From an uncultured Flavobacteriaceae bacterium (GTDB lineage: Bacteria > Bacteroidota > Bacteroidia > Flavobacteriales > Flavobacteriaceae), in assembly GCA_947494565.1 (NCBI GenBank), contig CANLVG010000004.1, positions 186,001 through 250,000 of the forward strand: 64,000 nucleotides of DNA, given 5' to 3'. Positions within the stretch are counted from its first letter, which is position 1. Every line of letters begins with the position of its first letter. A model generated the notes under the pieces. The model was given only the letters and a program-made list of their open reading frames with translations, did no database searches and was not told the origin of the DNA. Below, one piece after another: positions 23,820-32,215 of the stretch. The translations under genes were made by a program, and so were the position numbers.

Positions 23820-25352
23820 TTATTCTTCTGCTTCCCCGATGGAGGTAAATGTTTTGATCGCTTGATTCGGTTCAATAATATCGTGTCCCTTCCAAAACTC
23901 AGGGTTGTAGTTGGGCATATAGGTTGGAAGCACATCGTTTTTCTCCGTGAACGCATCGTACTGGGCATTGCTAATAGGGGTTTCATCGAAGACCACCAAT
24001 TCATATCTGTTGCGATTGCCAAATGCGGCATCGACTTTGAGCGAGAGCTCGTTCTGTTTTCTACGTCCTTTTACATTCTTGTTTTTCTCGATTATTTTTA
24101 GCGGCCTACGGAATCCGGCTTGAAGCCCTTTGTTAATGTCATAGTAGCTCAAGTGATATTTTAGGTCGTCACCCTTGGAGAAAATGATTTTACCTTTTGC
24201 CAAGTATTCTTTGAGAGACACACCCAACAGACTAAAATCGCGCAAAAGCTTTACATTTTCAAAATCCATTCGAATCAGGGCGAAATCGTCGGAATTGATA
24301 TAAAGCTTTCCTTTATAATCCTCAGATCTTTTAGGAGTAAAACGGATGACATATACCGCAGCATCACCCAAATAGGTAAAATCTTCAAGCTCGAGGTCGT
24401 ACCTGCCTGGCTTAAAGAGCACGTTATAGTCGGTGTCTTCGAACACGGGCAAGTTTTTATATAGGTTACCCATGGTTTCCCGTTTGTACTTGGCAAAGAA
24501 CTTTTTTCGGTCTTCCTTACTTTTTTTCTCCTCTTCCAATTTCTCGTTCAATGCGGCTACATCCGATGAGTCTACTTCTTTCTCGAACATTTCATCCGCA
24601 TCGACTTTGGTGCCGAACAAGCCTGATTTGATCTTGAAATACGAATCTGTTTTTACATTTTCCTTCATGATCTTATTGAACTTTTCTTCAAGTACCTCAA
24701 AATCAAGTTCGAGACTCTTGTCGTACAGTTCGGACGCTTTGATCAAGTCAAGCTTTTGTTCGTCGCTATCGCTTCCGCCGTATAGATCCCCGAGCGATTC
24801 ATTGTACACGGTGTTGTTTTTTGGGATCTGGCTGATGAGGTTATCGATGAAGGTCTTGTCAAATGCGTCTATGGTCGATTTCTTCAGTTTATAATCCGAC
24901 TTCAAGATCTGATTGCTATAGGTTTCCCTTAAAAACACACGCTTTTTGGCCAGATCGAGGTTATAGTTCCTGAGGATATTTTCCTCTACCAATTCAACAA
25001 TTTCCCGGGGAGTATAGTTCTTGTTGGTAACGATAACCGGATTCAAATCAATAGGCTTTGAGGCCAGTGCGATCTGTTTTTCTGTGAACTGTTGCAATGG
25101 CTTGGCTATGGATGCGTAACCGATGCACGAAATGAACAATGAATCGGTCGGTTGGATCGATTTGTTCAATTGAAAGGTAAACCGACCTTCTTCGTTGGTG
25201 ATGACCCCTTTATTTTTCAGCTGCACGGTAACATACGGAATGGGTTTTAGCGTGGCCGAATCAACAATGACCGAAGTAATTGTTTGGGCGTAAGTGTTCT
25301 GAATGGAATAAAGGAAAAAAAATAGAACGACTTTAAGAACGATTCTTGGCAT
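23820..25352 (-). CDS. Secreted protein with N-terminal carboxypeptidase-like regulatory domain
   Basis: A 510-residue exported protein (signal ending NTYAQ). Residues about 23-95 are a CarboxypepD_reg-like beta-sandwich (SVIVDSATLKPIPYVTVQLKNKGVITNEEGRFTF). The remainder resembles a DUF5686-like surface protein but lacks a clear barrel. It has a long charged coiled-coil-like stretch (about 255-300, EKLEEEKKSKEDRKKFF) and strands such as DFTYLGDAAVYVIRFTPKRSEDYKGKLYINSDDFALIRMDFEN. Function unknown. A strong terminator follows it. Confidence 0.85.
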   Translation of the reverse strand: MPRIVLKVVLFFFLYSIQNTYAQTITSVIVDSATLKPIPYVTVQLKNKGVITNEEGRFTFQLNKSIQPTDSLFISCIGYASIAKPLQQFTEKQIALASKPIDLNPVIVTNKNYTPREIVELVEENILRNYNLDLAKKRVFLRETYSNQILKSDYKLKKSTIDAFDKTFIDNLISQIPKNNTVYNESLGDLYGGSDSDEQKLDLIKASELYDKSLELDFEVLEEKFNKIMKENVKTDSYFKIKSGLFGTKVDADEMFEKEVDSSDVAALNEKLEEEKKSKEDRKKFFAKYKRETMGNLYKNLPVFEDTDYNVLFKPGRYDLELEDFTYLGDAAVYVIRFTPKRSEDYKGKLYINSDDFALIRMDFENVKLLRDFSLLGVSLKEYLAKGKIIFSKGDDLKYHLSYYDINKGLQAGFRRPLKIIEKNKNVKGRRKQNELSLKVDAAFGNRNRYELVVFDETPISNAQYDAFTEKNDVLPTYMPNYNPEFWKGHDIIEPNQAIKTFTSIGEAEE

Positions 25353-25501
25353 GAATACGATATAGTGGTTTTCAAAACAAAAAAAGGAATAGCATTTTAA
25401 CCGAGCACTTGGTTTTGCTTTTCGTTAAGAGCGATTTATTGTTTTTTTAACGTGTTTTGTATTGTAGACGGGAAATTAGGGCGTGGCGTTGCCTGATACG
25501 A

Positions 25502-25651
25502 TTAATGGCAACCACAATCATCTTGACCGCAGGCTTTGGTCTTGACCTTTTTGCCCGACAACACGGTTTTGGGGAGCAAGAATTTCCTCACCAGATAGCC
25601 GACAGCGATTGCGAGGGTGGCATATACTAGAAGTTGTTGAAGGATCTCCAT
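25502..25651 (-). CDS. Small Cys-rich membrane protein of the Feo system
   Basis: A 49-residue protein. One membrane helix (about residues 7-22, LLVYATLAIAVGYLV) is followed by a short basic linker and the Cys-rich tail KACGQDDCGCH, three Cys in nine residues. Small FeoB-associated Cys-rich proteins of this form occur downstream of feoB in many bacteria and may complete the transporter or bind iron. It starts 3 bp after the FeoB stop, which supports the assignment. Confidence 0.85.
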   Translation of the reverse strand: MEILQQLLVYATLAIAVGYLVRKFLLPKTVLSGKKVKTKACGQDDCGCH

Positions 25652-25654
25652 GGA

Positions 25655-27892
25655 TTATTTAATGATTTGATACGCAATAAGAGCTACAATATAGGCAAAA
25701 ACACTCATGAATACTAGTTGGGTCAGCGGCCATTTCCAAGAATTGGTCTCCCGCTTGACAATGGCCAAAGTGCTCGCGCACTGCATGGCAAAGGCATAGA
25801 ACAACAACAGTGAAATTCCCGAGGCGAGATTGAACAAGGGCTTTTTGGTACTCTCGTTGATTTCCGCGGCCATCCGGTTCTTAATGGTGTCTTGCTCGTC
25901 ACTACCGACACTGTATATGGTCGCCAAGGTACCTACAAAGACCTCTCGCGCAGCAAAAGAGGTGAGCACGGCAATGCCGATTTTCCAATCGTAGCCCAAA
26001 GGTTTCACCAAGGGCTCTATGGCTTTTCCAGCATAACCGATATACGAATGTTCTAGCTTATAGCTCGCGATTTCCTGTTCTACCAGTCGATTGTAAAGTG
26101 CCCCGTTCTTGGTGGTCAATGAGTCGCGTATTGCCGCTATATTGGCAACGGTACTTTGTTGCAAGGCCTCCTCCTTTAGGGTGAATTTGTATTCTTCTAC
26201 TTTTTGATCGATGTACCCCTCACTAAAGGTGGAAAACCCTTGAGCCTGGATCCGTGATTTGACAATTTCATCGGCATTGTTAAAATCATCGGAGAACCCA
26301 TTGGATCCCAAGAACCAAAGAATGATCGAAATCGCCAAAATAATCTTACCTGCCCCAAAGACAAAACTCTTGGTCTTTTCCCAAACAGTATAGGCTACAT
26401 TTTTGAATAGTGGCAATTTGTAGTTGGGCATTTCGACCACAAAGAACGAGCGACTTCTGATCTTGAGTATCTTGTTCAATACCATGGCCGACAAAATAGC
26501 CGCCCCGAAACCGATAAGATAGAGCAGCATGAGGGTCAGTGCTTGATAGCTTAATCCTAAAAATCGTCCTTCCGGAATCACAAGTGCGATGATAATCAAA
26601 TACACTGGCAAGCGCGCGGAACATGTTGTAAAAGGAGTTACTAGAATCGTGATGAGGCGTTCTTTCCAATTTTCGATATTTCGCGTAGCCATTACCGCAG
26701 GTATGGCACAAGCGGTACCCGAAATCAAGGGAACTACACTTTTTCCGCTCAATCCGAAAGGACGCATCAGGCGATCCATCAAAAAGACCACACGGCTCAT
26801 ATAGCCCGACTCTTCAAGAAGCGCTATAAAAAAGAAGAGAAAGGCTATCTGTGGAATAAAGATGACGATTCCACCGATACCTGCTAAAATTCCTTCGGCA
26901 ATCAAATCGGTAAAAGCCCCTTCGGGAAGTGTATTCTTTACCCACTCGCTTGCAGAGGCGAAAAATGCGTCAATGGCCTCCATGGGGTACTCGCTCCAAT
27001 CGTAAATGGCCTGAAAAATAGTCAACAGAATCATCCCAAAGATTACGTACCCAAATACCTTGTGTGTCAATACCTTGTCCAGATTGGCGCGAAATCCCTT
27101 GGCAGCGTTCGCATCGACCTTGTAGGTTTCCTTTAGAATGCCATTGATGAACTGGTACCTTAAAATAGTTTCTTTTTGTTGTAGACGCTTCAGTTCTGAT
27201 TTTGACTTCGTATCGAAAGAAGCACGGTCTTTTATCAACGCCTTTTCAATCGGCATGAAATTGACGTCTTGCGTAATCACGAGCCAAAGCTTATAAAGGT
27301 CTTCATTCGGAAAGGTCTTCCTCAACTGCTCAAAGTAGGGCGGGTCGATTACCGTAGTATCGACATTCGGTTTTGAGGAGAGGCTCTTATAGTCCATGAT
27401 AAGCTCCTTGAGATGGTCGATACCCATCCCTTTTCTGGTGCTTATCAATGCAATTTTGGTATTCAGTTTTTCCTGTAGGGTCTCTATATCCAAGGAGATG
27501 CCCTTGCGTGACATGCGATCGGCCATATTGATGACCAAAATCGCGGGAATCTTGAGGTCCTTGATCTGGGTGAACAAGAGCAGGTTCCTTTTCAGGTTTT
27601 CAACATCTGAGATGACCAGGGCCACATCGGGGTGGTCTTTGTCCTTTTTGTTCAGAAGCAATTCAACCGCAACACTCTCATCAAGGGAAGTCGTATTTAG
27701 GCTGTAGGTGCCGGGCAAATCAAGAATATGGGCTTTGACCCCGCGCGGTAGTTTGCAAATACCTTCCTTCTTTTCAACGGTTATCCCTGGGTAGTTCCCT
27801 ACTTTCTGGTTCAAACCGGTAAGCTGGTTGAATACGGAGGTTTTTCCGGTATTGGGGTTGCCAATGAGCGCTACATTGATTTGTTTGCTCAT
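25655..27892 (-). CDS. feoB: Ferrous iron transport protein B
   Basis: A 745-residue transporter. The N-terminal G domain has G1 GNPNTGKTSVFNQLTG, G2 in YPGITVEKKEG, G3 LDLPGTYSL and G4 as NMAD; FeoB uses GTP hydrolysis to gate Fe(II) uptake. The C-terminal part is polytopic, with the Gate domains (EESGYMSRVVFLMDRLMRPFGLSGKSVVPLISGTACAIPAVMATR; the second Gate CSARLPVYLI, and the conserved Cys residues). Between them lies a longer periplasmic insertion (about residues 515-600). Its start overlaps the stop of feoA by 4 nt (ATGA type). feoA, feoB and the Cys-rich gene form a single operon for Fe(II) uptake. Confidence 0.97.
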   Translation of the reverse strand: MSKQINVALIGNPNTGKTSVFNQLTGLNQKVGNYPGITVEKKEGICKLPRGVKAHILDLPGTYSLNTTSLDESVAVELLLNKKDKDHPDVALVISDVENLKRNLLLFTQIKDLKIPAILVINMADRMSRKGISLDIETLQEKLNTKIALISTRKGMGIDHLKELIMDYKSLSSKPNVDTTVIDPPYFEQLRKTFPNEDLYKLWLVITQDVNFMPIEKALIKDRASFDTKSKSELKRLQQKETILRYQFINGILKETYKVDANAAKGFRANLDKVLTHKVFGYVIFGMILLTIFQAIYDWSEYPMEAIDAFFASASEWVKNTLPEGAFTDLIAEGILAGIGGIVIFIPQIAFLFFFIALLEESGYMSRVVFLMDRLMRPFGLSGKSVVPLISGTACAIPAVMATRNIENWKERLITILVTPFTTCSARLPVYLIIIALVIPEGRFLGLSYQALTLMLLYLIGFGAAILSAMVLNKILKIRSRSFFVVEMPNYKLPLFKNVAYTVWEKTKSFVFGAGKIILAISIILWFLGSNGFSDDFNNADEIVKSRIQAQGFSTFSEGYIDQKVEEYKFTLKEEALQQSTVANIAAIRDSLTTKNGALYNRLVEQEIASYKLEHSYIGYAGKAIEPLVKPLGYDWKIGIAVLTSFAAREVFVGTLATIYSVGSDEQDTIKNRMAAEINESTKKPLFNLASGISLLLFYAFAMQCASTLAIVKRETNSWKWPLTQLVFMSVFAYIVALIAYQIIK

Positions 27893-28134
27893 AAGGCGCT
27901 GGCTTCTTCAATGATTTCAAGCCTGATATGTACCGCGGTAGACTTTCGAATAGCGATGTGCGAACCATTGATGTTCACATAAATGGGGTCTTTCAGCGGC
28001 GCAATTTGAATCAGCTCGACCTCGTTTCCAGGAAGGCAGCCAAGCTCCAATAACTTAATGGGCAAGAGGTCATCGGCGAATTCCTTGATAATACCTTTCT
28101 GCCCGTATTTTAAATCCGCGACTGTTACCTCCAA
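27889..28134 (-). CDS. feoA: Ferrous iron transport protein A
   Basis: An 81-residue SH3-like protein with the FeoA signature KGIIKEFADDLLPIKLLELGCLPGNEVELIQIAPLKDPIYVNINGSHIAIRKSTAVHI. It begins at a TTG (28134), because a TAA lies two codons upstream in-frame; the promoter at 28164-28193 fits that start. FeoA is a cytosolic partner that supports FeoB activity. The stop overlaps feoB. Confidence 0.93.
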   Translation of the reverse strand: MEVTVADLKYGQKGIIKEFADDLLPIKLLELGCLPGNEVELIQIAPLKDPIYVNINGSHIAIRKSTAVHIRLEIIEEASAL

Positions 28135-28163
28135 TTTTTATTTAGATTGATTTTAAGTAAGGG

Positions 28164-28193
28164 CAAAAATAAAGGAAAATATGCGAAACACAA
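28164..28193 (-). promoter_or_regulatory. Promoter of the feoAB operon
   Basis: On the minus strand TTG (28191-28193) is followed by exactly 19 nt and TATTTTTG (28164-28171), the flavobacterial consensus TTG-N19-TAnnTTTG. The 5' untranslated region would be about 23 nt. I did not find a clear Fur box overlapping it. Confidence 0.85.
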
Positions 28194-28212
28194 GCGGTTA
28201 TATCCAAAAGTT

Positions 28213-28881
28213 TTATTCGGAATAGGAAGCCTTTAATACCTCGAGGTCGTTTAACAATTGTTCCATATCCTCCGTTTTGGTTCCGTCATAAAAGCCTCGA
28301 ATACGCCTTTCTTTATCGACCAAGATGAAATTTTCGGTATGGATCATATCGTATGGCCCTCCGTCTCCATCGGTTTTTACTGCTAGGTATGATTTTCGGG
28401 CCAACTCGTAGATTTGCTTTTTATCGCCGGTCACCAGATTCCACTTGGTATCGTCGACCCCTTTTTCCAGGGCATATTTTTTCAGTTGTGCCACCGAATC
28501 GATATTTGGCGTAACCGAGTGTGATAACAGTAAGACCTCATCGCCGATCTTATCTTGTATCGAGGCCATATTCATGGTCATAATGGGGCAAATTGTCGGA
28601 CAGGTCGTAAAAAAGAAGTCCGCAATATAAATTTTTCCTTCGTACGTTTTCTGGGTAATGGTCTGACCGTTCTGGTTGGTCAGTGAAAAATCGCCGATGG
28701 TATGGTATTTTCTGATATATTGAAGGGTGCTGTCCACCAATTCAGGATTCACCATGGAAGGTTGGTAGATGGCTAACTTCTTCTGGGGCTGGAGCGCATT
28801 GTAGAATAGATAAATAATAACGACGGACAAGCAAAAAAGAACGCTGAAAAAGAGCTTGTATTTAGCGAAAAAGGCGCGCAT
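28213..28881 (-). CDS. SCO1/SenC family protein, membrane-anchored
   Basis: A 222-residue Sco-family copper chaperone, anchored by an N-terminal helix (about residues 9-29) instead of a lipid. The Cys pair lies in TTCPTIC (Cys94 and Cys98) and the HTENFILVDKERRIRGFYDGT segment carries the His and downstream strand. It shares long blocks with the lipoprotein at 1016-1711, so the genome has at least two Sco paralogues with different anchoring. It may be the one for cytochrome oxidase assembly, but no oxidase genes are in the window. It is divergent from rseP. Confidence 0.93.
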   Translation of the reverse strand: MRAFFAKYKLFFSVLFCLSVVIIYLFYNALQPQKKLAIYQPSMVNPELVDSTLQYIRKYHTIGDFSLTNQNGQTITQKTYEGKIYIADFFFTTCPTICPIMTMNMASIQDKIGDEVLLLSHSVTPNIDSVAQLKKYALEKGVDDTKWNLVTGDKKQIYELARKSYLAVKTDGDGGPYDMIHTENFILVDKERRIRGFYDGTKTEDMEQLLNDLEVLKASYSE

Positions 28882-29005
28882 TTATTTTTTTTCAAAGATA
28901 CGACGCCCTCGGGAAGTGTTCAAATATGATGCGTGTGGCGGTGCCAAATCTTTCTTAAAATTCGATACCTATCGGAGTTTCTTTTCATAAGACCCTGTAA
29001 AGGTG

Positions 29006-29013
29006 TATTTTTG
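29006..29013 (+). promoter_or_regulatory. -7 box of the rseP promoter
   Basis: TATTTTTG matches TAnnTTTG. TTC lies 19 nt upstream where TTG is expected. The box ends at a GTG codon that would be an in-frame start, which argues for the ATG at 29040 as the true start. Confidence 0.6.
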
Positions 29014-29039
29014 TGCGTTTAATTTTAGAATACACTTTA

Positions 29040-30356
29040 ATGACTATTGCTATTCAGATTGCTCAATTCGTATTAATCATCTCGATCTTGGTGATTCTGC
29101 ACGAGTTTGGTCATTTTCTTCCCGCCAAATGGTTTAAGATAAAAGTTGAGAAATTTTACCTGTTTTTCGATTGGAAGTTCTCTTTGTTCAAAAAGAAAAT
29201 CGGTGAGACCGAATGGGGTATCGGTTGGTTGCCTCTGGGGGGCTATGTCAAGATTGCCGGTATGATCGACGAGAGTATGGATACCGAGCAAATGAAACAA
29301 GAACCCAAAGAATGGGAGTTTCGTAGTAAACCCACATGGCAGCGTTTGATCGTTATGGTCGGCGGGGTTACGGTCAACTTCTTTTTGGCCTGGATCATTT
29401 ATTCGATGCTGCTCTTCAACAACGGGGACACCTATATACCATCTGACAATTTGAAGTACGGTATACAAGTTGATTCCGTAGGAGAGCGACTTGGGTTGAA
29501 GTCAGGGGATCAGATTATTTCGGTGGATGGTAAACCCACCAAAAAGTTTACGGATGCGCAACTACGTATCTTATTAGGTGATGAGGTAACGGTAAAAAGA
29601 GATGGAAGGGAATTATCGATACCCATATCGGATGAAGGCAAGAAACTAATTTTCGAAACCCAAGGGAAAGCCTTCTTGGGCTATCGCACTAAATCGGTAT
29701 TGGACGAAGTTGTGGTCGATTCGGAAGCCGATAAAGCCGGACTTAAAATAGGTGATGAACTGATTGAAGTAGAAGGCAAAAGTGTTTCGTACTGGTCAGA
29801 GTTTATGGATGTCATCGAGGCTTCACGGGGAAGTGACCTGAATTTAAAGATCAATAGAAACGGCGCGACCAAAGAAATGCAATTGAACATCCCTAAAGAA
29901 GGTATTGTAGGGGTGCGCCCGTATTCGGAAGATTTACTCGTTACGGATAATTACGGGTTTTTAGCGGCGATACCCGCTGGTTTTTCAAGAACCATTCAAG
30001 TATTGACCGACCAGATCATGCAGTTTAAGGTCGTCTTCAATACCAAGACAGGGGCCTATAAGCAGGTAAAAGGGCCGATCGGAATTGTAGAAATGATGCC
30101 CGAACGTTGGAATTGGACCTTTTTCTGGGGCTTTATGGCGATGTTCTCCGTGTGGTTGGCCTTTATTAACATCTTGCCCATACCGGCGCTTGATGGTGGA
30201 CATGTGATGTTCTTATTGTACGAAATGATTACAGGAAGGCCACCTAGTGAAAAAGTGCTGGAAACCGGCCAAATCATCGGTTTTGTGTTTCTTATGGGAC
30301 TTATGGCCGTAATCTTTGGGAATGATATCTGGAATATTATCAAAAGATTTCTGTAG
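29040..30356 (+). CDS. rseP: RIP metalloprotease RseP (site-2 protease)
   Basis: A 438-residue intramembrane zinc protease. The motif HEFGH occurs in the first membrane helix (VILHEFGHFLPAKWF), and the C-terminal NILPIPALDGGHVMF supplies the third zinc ligand. Two PDZ domains lie between them (ERLGLKSGDQIISVDGKP and ADKAGLKIGDELIEVEGKS). Site-2 proteases complete regulated intramembrane proteolysis of anti-sigma factors. Two membrane anti-sigma factors are encoded in this window (22375 and 36442), though a direct link is inference. I use the ATG at 29040; a GTG at 29013 overlaps the -7 box. Confidence 0.95.
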   Translation: MTIAIQIAQFVLIISILVILHEFGHFLPAKWFKIKVEKFYLFFDWKFSLFKKKIGETEWGIGWLPLGGYVKIAGMIDESMDTEQMKQEPKEWEFRSKPTWQRLIVMVGGVTVNFFLAWIIYSMLLFNNGDTYIPSDNLKYGIQVDSVGERLGLKSGDQIISVDGKPTKKFTDAQLRILLGDEVTVKRDGRELSIPISDEGKKLIFETQGKAFLGYRTKSVLDEVVVDSEADKAGLKIGDELIEVEGKSVSYWSEFMDVIEASRGSDLNLKINRNGATKEMQLNIPKEGIVGVRPYSEDLLVTDNYGFLAAIPAGFSRTIQVLTDQIMQFKVVFNTKTGAYKQVKGPIGIVEMMPERWNWTFFWGFMAMFSVWLAFINILPIPALDGGHVMFLLYEMITGRPPSEKVLETGQIIGFVFLMGLMAVIFGNDIWNIIKRFL

Positions 30357-30382
30357 GTACTGAAAATCGCGTTTTATTTTGT

Positions 30383-30412
30383 TTGCGGTATTTTAAAAAA
30401 CGATTATATTTG
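30383..30412 (+). promoter_or_regulatory. Promoter of the tRNA-Asn gene
   Basis: TTG (30383-30385), 19 nt, TATATTTG (30405-30412): a full match to the flavobacterial consensus. The tRNA starts 34 nt after the box. Confidence 0.85.
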
Positions 30413-30446
30413 CACCCGCTTTAAGGAATTAAAGTGGTATACACAC

Positions 30447-30520
30447 TCCTCCTTAGCTCAGTTGGTTAGAGCATCTGACTGTTAATCAGAGGGTCCTTGG
30501 TTCGAGCCCAAGAGGGGGAG
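30447..30520 (+). tRNA. tRNA-Asn (anticodon GTT)
   Basis: The 74-nt sequence folds as a complete cloverleaf. The acceptor 30447-30453 (TCCTCCT) pairs with 30513-30519 (AGGGGGA, one G-T). The D loop is AGCTCAGTTGGTTAGAGC and the anticodon arm is TCTGACTGTTAATCAGA with anticodon GTT. The T arm CTTGG-TTCGAGC-CCAAG and discriminator G are those expected for tRNA-Asn. CCA is not encoded (CAA follows). Confidence 0.97.
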
Positions 30521-30522
30521 CA

Positions 30523-30552
30523 AAGCCCAACCTAATATAGGTTGGGCTTTTT
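30523..30552 (+). terminator. Terminator of the tRNA-Asn gene
   Basis: AAGCCCAACCT (30523-30533) and AGGTTGGGCTT (30539-30549) form an 11-bp stem with loop AATAT, followed by TTTGTTT. Rho-independent, directly after the tRNA. Confidence 0.92.
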
Positions 30553-30653
30553 GTTTGAAATAGCGCTTTGATAGTAGATTTCTATTTGTTGTTCTGCCTA
30601 TTAATTTGATATTTTTGAGCTTATTCCCAATCCTTAATTCGTAAAAGAGAGTT

Positions 30654-31697
30654 TTGACCTTTAAAAACCGAAGACGCCTAAGAGTTATCCGTACCTTTTG
30701 TATTGGATGGACCTTGTCGTTACTATTTTTGACAATTATCAGAGGTGTCGGGGCCACGGAAGATGGGGCAATAGATTTTGATATTTCAACCAGCTTTTTA
30801 TATGCACTTACCATAGGACCGCTTTTTGGCGGTATTTCCGGATATGCACAAATCGTAACCGATGAACGGTTTTATAAGCGTACATCGGCCCGAAAACTTT
30901 TGGCAATTCGCATTTCGATGTCGCTGGCGTTCTTAATTACATTGATACTGGTTTCGTATCTGATCGTGCCTCCGCTTTTGGATGTCGATATTAGTCTGAT
31001 GGACTTTGCTTCCGATAAAGGGAGTTCCGCAATTTACTTTTATATCTTGTCCACCGATATTTTTATGGCGGCCCTATGGCAGGTCAATTTGATGTTCGGC
31101 GAAAACAAGTTATGGAAAATACTCATGGGAGCGTTTTACGAACCTCATGAAGAAGATCGGATCTTTATGTTTCTTGACCTGAAAGATTCCACACAGCATG
31201 CCGAAAGATTGGGCCATATTAAATATAGCAGGCTTATTCAAGATTGTTTCAATGATCTAGGTGTCGTTATAGAAAACGAAGCGGAGATTTACCAATATGT
31301 GGGCGATGAGGCGGTCCTGACGTGGCGCTTGCAAGATGGACTTCGAAATCAAAACTGCATCAATGCCTTTTATACGTTCAAAAGTAAACTACTCAAAAAG
31401 CAGCCATACTATTCCAAGAAGTATGATTGTGTTCCCCATTTCAAGGCCGGTTTGAATGAGGGTGTTATTACCGCCACGGAAGTAGGGAAATACAAAAAGG
31501 AAATCGCCTATCACGGCGATACGATAAACACGGCAGCAAGAATTCAAAAGAAGTGCAATGAATTCAATCAGGAACTACTGATTTCCGAAAACCTGAAAAA
31601 TAAAATAACAGGTAGTACCCATGAGTTTATACCATTGGGTGATATACCCTTGAAAGGTAAAGCCCAAAAGGTGGCGATTTTTGCAATACAACGGTAA
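30654..31697 (+). CDS. Membrane class III adenylate/guanylate cyclase
   Basis: A 347-residue protein with four N-terminal membrane helices (about residues 12-30, 44-63, 82-104 and 123-145) followed by a class III nucleotidyl cyclase domain (about residues 165-345). Metal-binding residues are Asp175 (FLDLKDST) and Asp218 (YVGDEAVLTW); the transition-state segment is YHGDTINTAARIQKKC, with the Asn/Arg of the family. It starts at TTG (30654), preceded by AAAAGAGA; no ATG occurs in the N-terminal part that would retain the membrane region. It synthesises a cyclic nucleotide, probably cAMP, in response to an unknown signal. It stands alone. Confidence 0.9.
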   Translation: MTFKNRRRLRVIRTFCIGWTLSLLFLTIIRGVGATEDGAIDFDISTSFLYALTIGPLFGGISGYAQIVTDERFYKRTSARKLLAIRISMSLAFLITLILVSYLIVPPLLDVDISLMDFASDKGSSAIYFYILSTDIFMAALWQVNLMFGENKLWKILMGAFYEPHEEDRIFMFLDLKDSTQHAERLGHIKYSRLIQDCFNDLGVVIENEAEIYQYVGDEAVLTWRLQDGLRNQNCINAFYTFKSKLLKKQPYYSKKYDCVPHFKAGLNEGVITATEVGKYKKEIAYHGDTINTAARIQKKCNEFNQELLISENLKNKITGSTHEFIPLGDIPLKGKAQKVAIFAIQR

Positions 31698-31764
31698 TTG
31701 TGTTTTGCAAATTATTTTCGTTTTGTTTCCGACCGAAATCGTAAGGAAATGAAATACCCAAACG

Positions 31765-31803
31765 AACAAAGGGGATACATTGATGAAGTGTATCCCCTTT
31801 GTT
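31765..31803. terminator. Bidirectional stem-loop terminator
   Basis: AACAAAGGGGATACA (31765-31779) and TGTATCCCCTTTGTT (31789-31803) form a perfect 15-bp stem with a 9-nt loop. It lies between the convergent cyclase gene (plus) and the small-peptide genes (minus), in the position of a shared terminator. No long T-run follows on either strand. Confidence 0.7.
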
Positions 31804-31824
31804 GGTGTGTTTTGGCAGAATTGA

Positions 31825-31935
31825 TTAGAGACTGCACTTGGGTTGTGACCAGCGGATCCGTATGCGGTCTTCCCGATTGAAAGGAAGGGCAAACTTTCGC
31901 GATTCCGTTGGATATTGATTGATGTGTGTGCTCAT
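31825..31935 (-). CDS. Small basic peptide (36 aa), third member of a tandem family
   Basis: An ATG at 31935 opens a 36-residue frame that ends at TAA, 22 bp before the stem-loop terminator. In ungapped alignment with the 37-residue twins upstream it shares Met1, Ile5, Thr10-Glu11-Ser12, Arg26, Trp29 and Gln31. Lys13/Arg13 and Ala30/Ser30 are conservative swaps. It is Arg-rich (RIRIRW near the C-terminus) and has one Cys near the end. The register-perfect match of TES and W-x-Q in such a short peptide supports homology. No function is known. It shares strand and probably transcript with the twins. Confidence 0.6.
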   Translation of the reverse strand: MSTHINQYPTESRKFALPFNREDRIRIRWSQPKCSL

Positions 31936-31966
31936 GACGTTGTTAGGGATTGATGTGTCGCCGTGA

Positions 31967-32080
31967 CTAACGATTAAAGTTTCTATACTGGGCCCACTGG
32001 GCTCTTTTGGTACCTCTAAAGGTTGAGAAGTACTGTCCTGTTTTTGATTCTGTTGCTGTTTTTGTGATTGATGCTTTCAT
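31967..32080 (-). CDS. Small basic peptide (37 aa), identical in sequence to the next copy
   Basis: ATG at 32080, TAG stop. The peptide begins MKASITKTATESKTGQYF, has STFRGTKRAQWAQY in the middle and ends RNFNR. It has eight Lys/Arg against one acidic residue and is rich in aromatic residues. The gene at 32216-32329 encodes exactly the same 37 residues, although seven codons differ in their third base and the stop codons differ. Such synonymous-only divergence indicates selection on the peptide. There is no signal peptide or membrane helix. The spacer to the next gene downstream is 31 bp. Function unknown; an RNA- or membrane-binding role would fit the composition. Confidence 0.82.
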   Translation of the reverse strand: MKASITKTATESKTGQYFSTFRGTKRAQWAQYRNFNR

Positions 32081-32215
32081 GATGTTTTATTTTTAATATT
32101 GTTTATTCGTTTATGATGGTACAAATATGCTTCAGTTAGTTTAGGAGCCGAAACTGTTGTTGCCGAATTGTCGTTTTATTGGTTTCAACTGTTCCTTTTC
32201 AGCTCCCAAGAAATC

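Noticed and set aside
29013-29039. GTG start for rseP
   Set aside because: The codon's G is the last base of the -7 promoter box, so a start there would precede transcription initiation.
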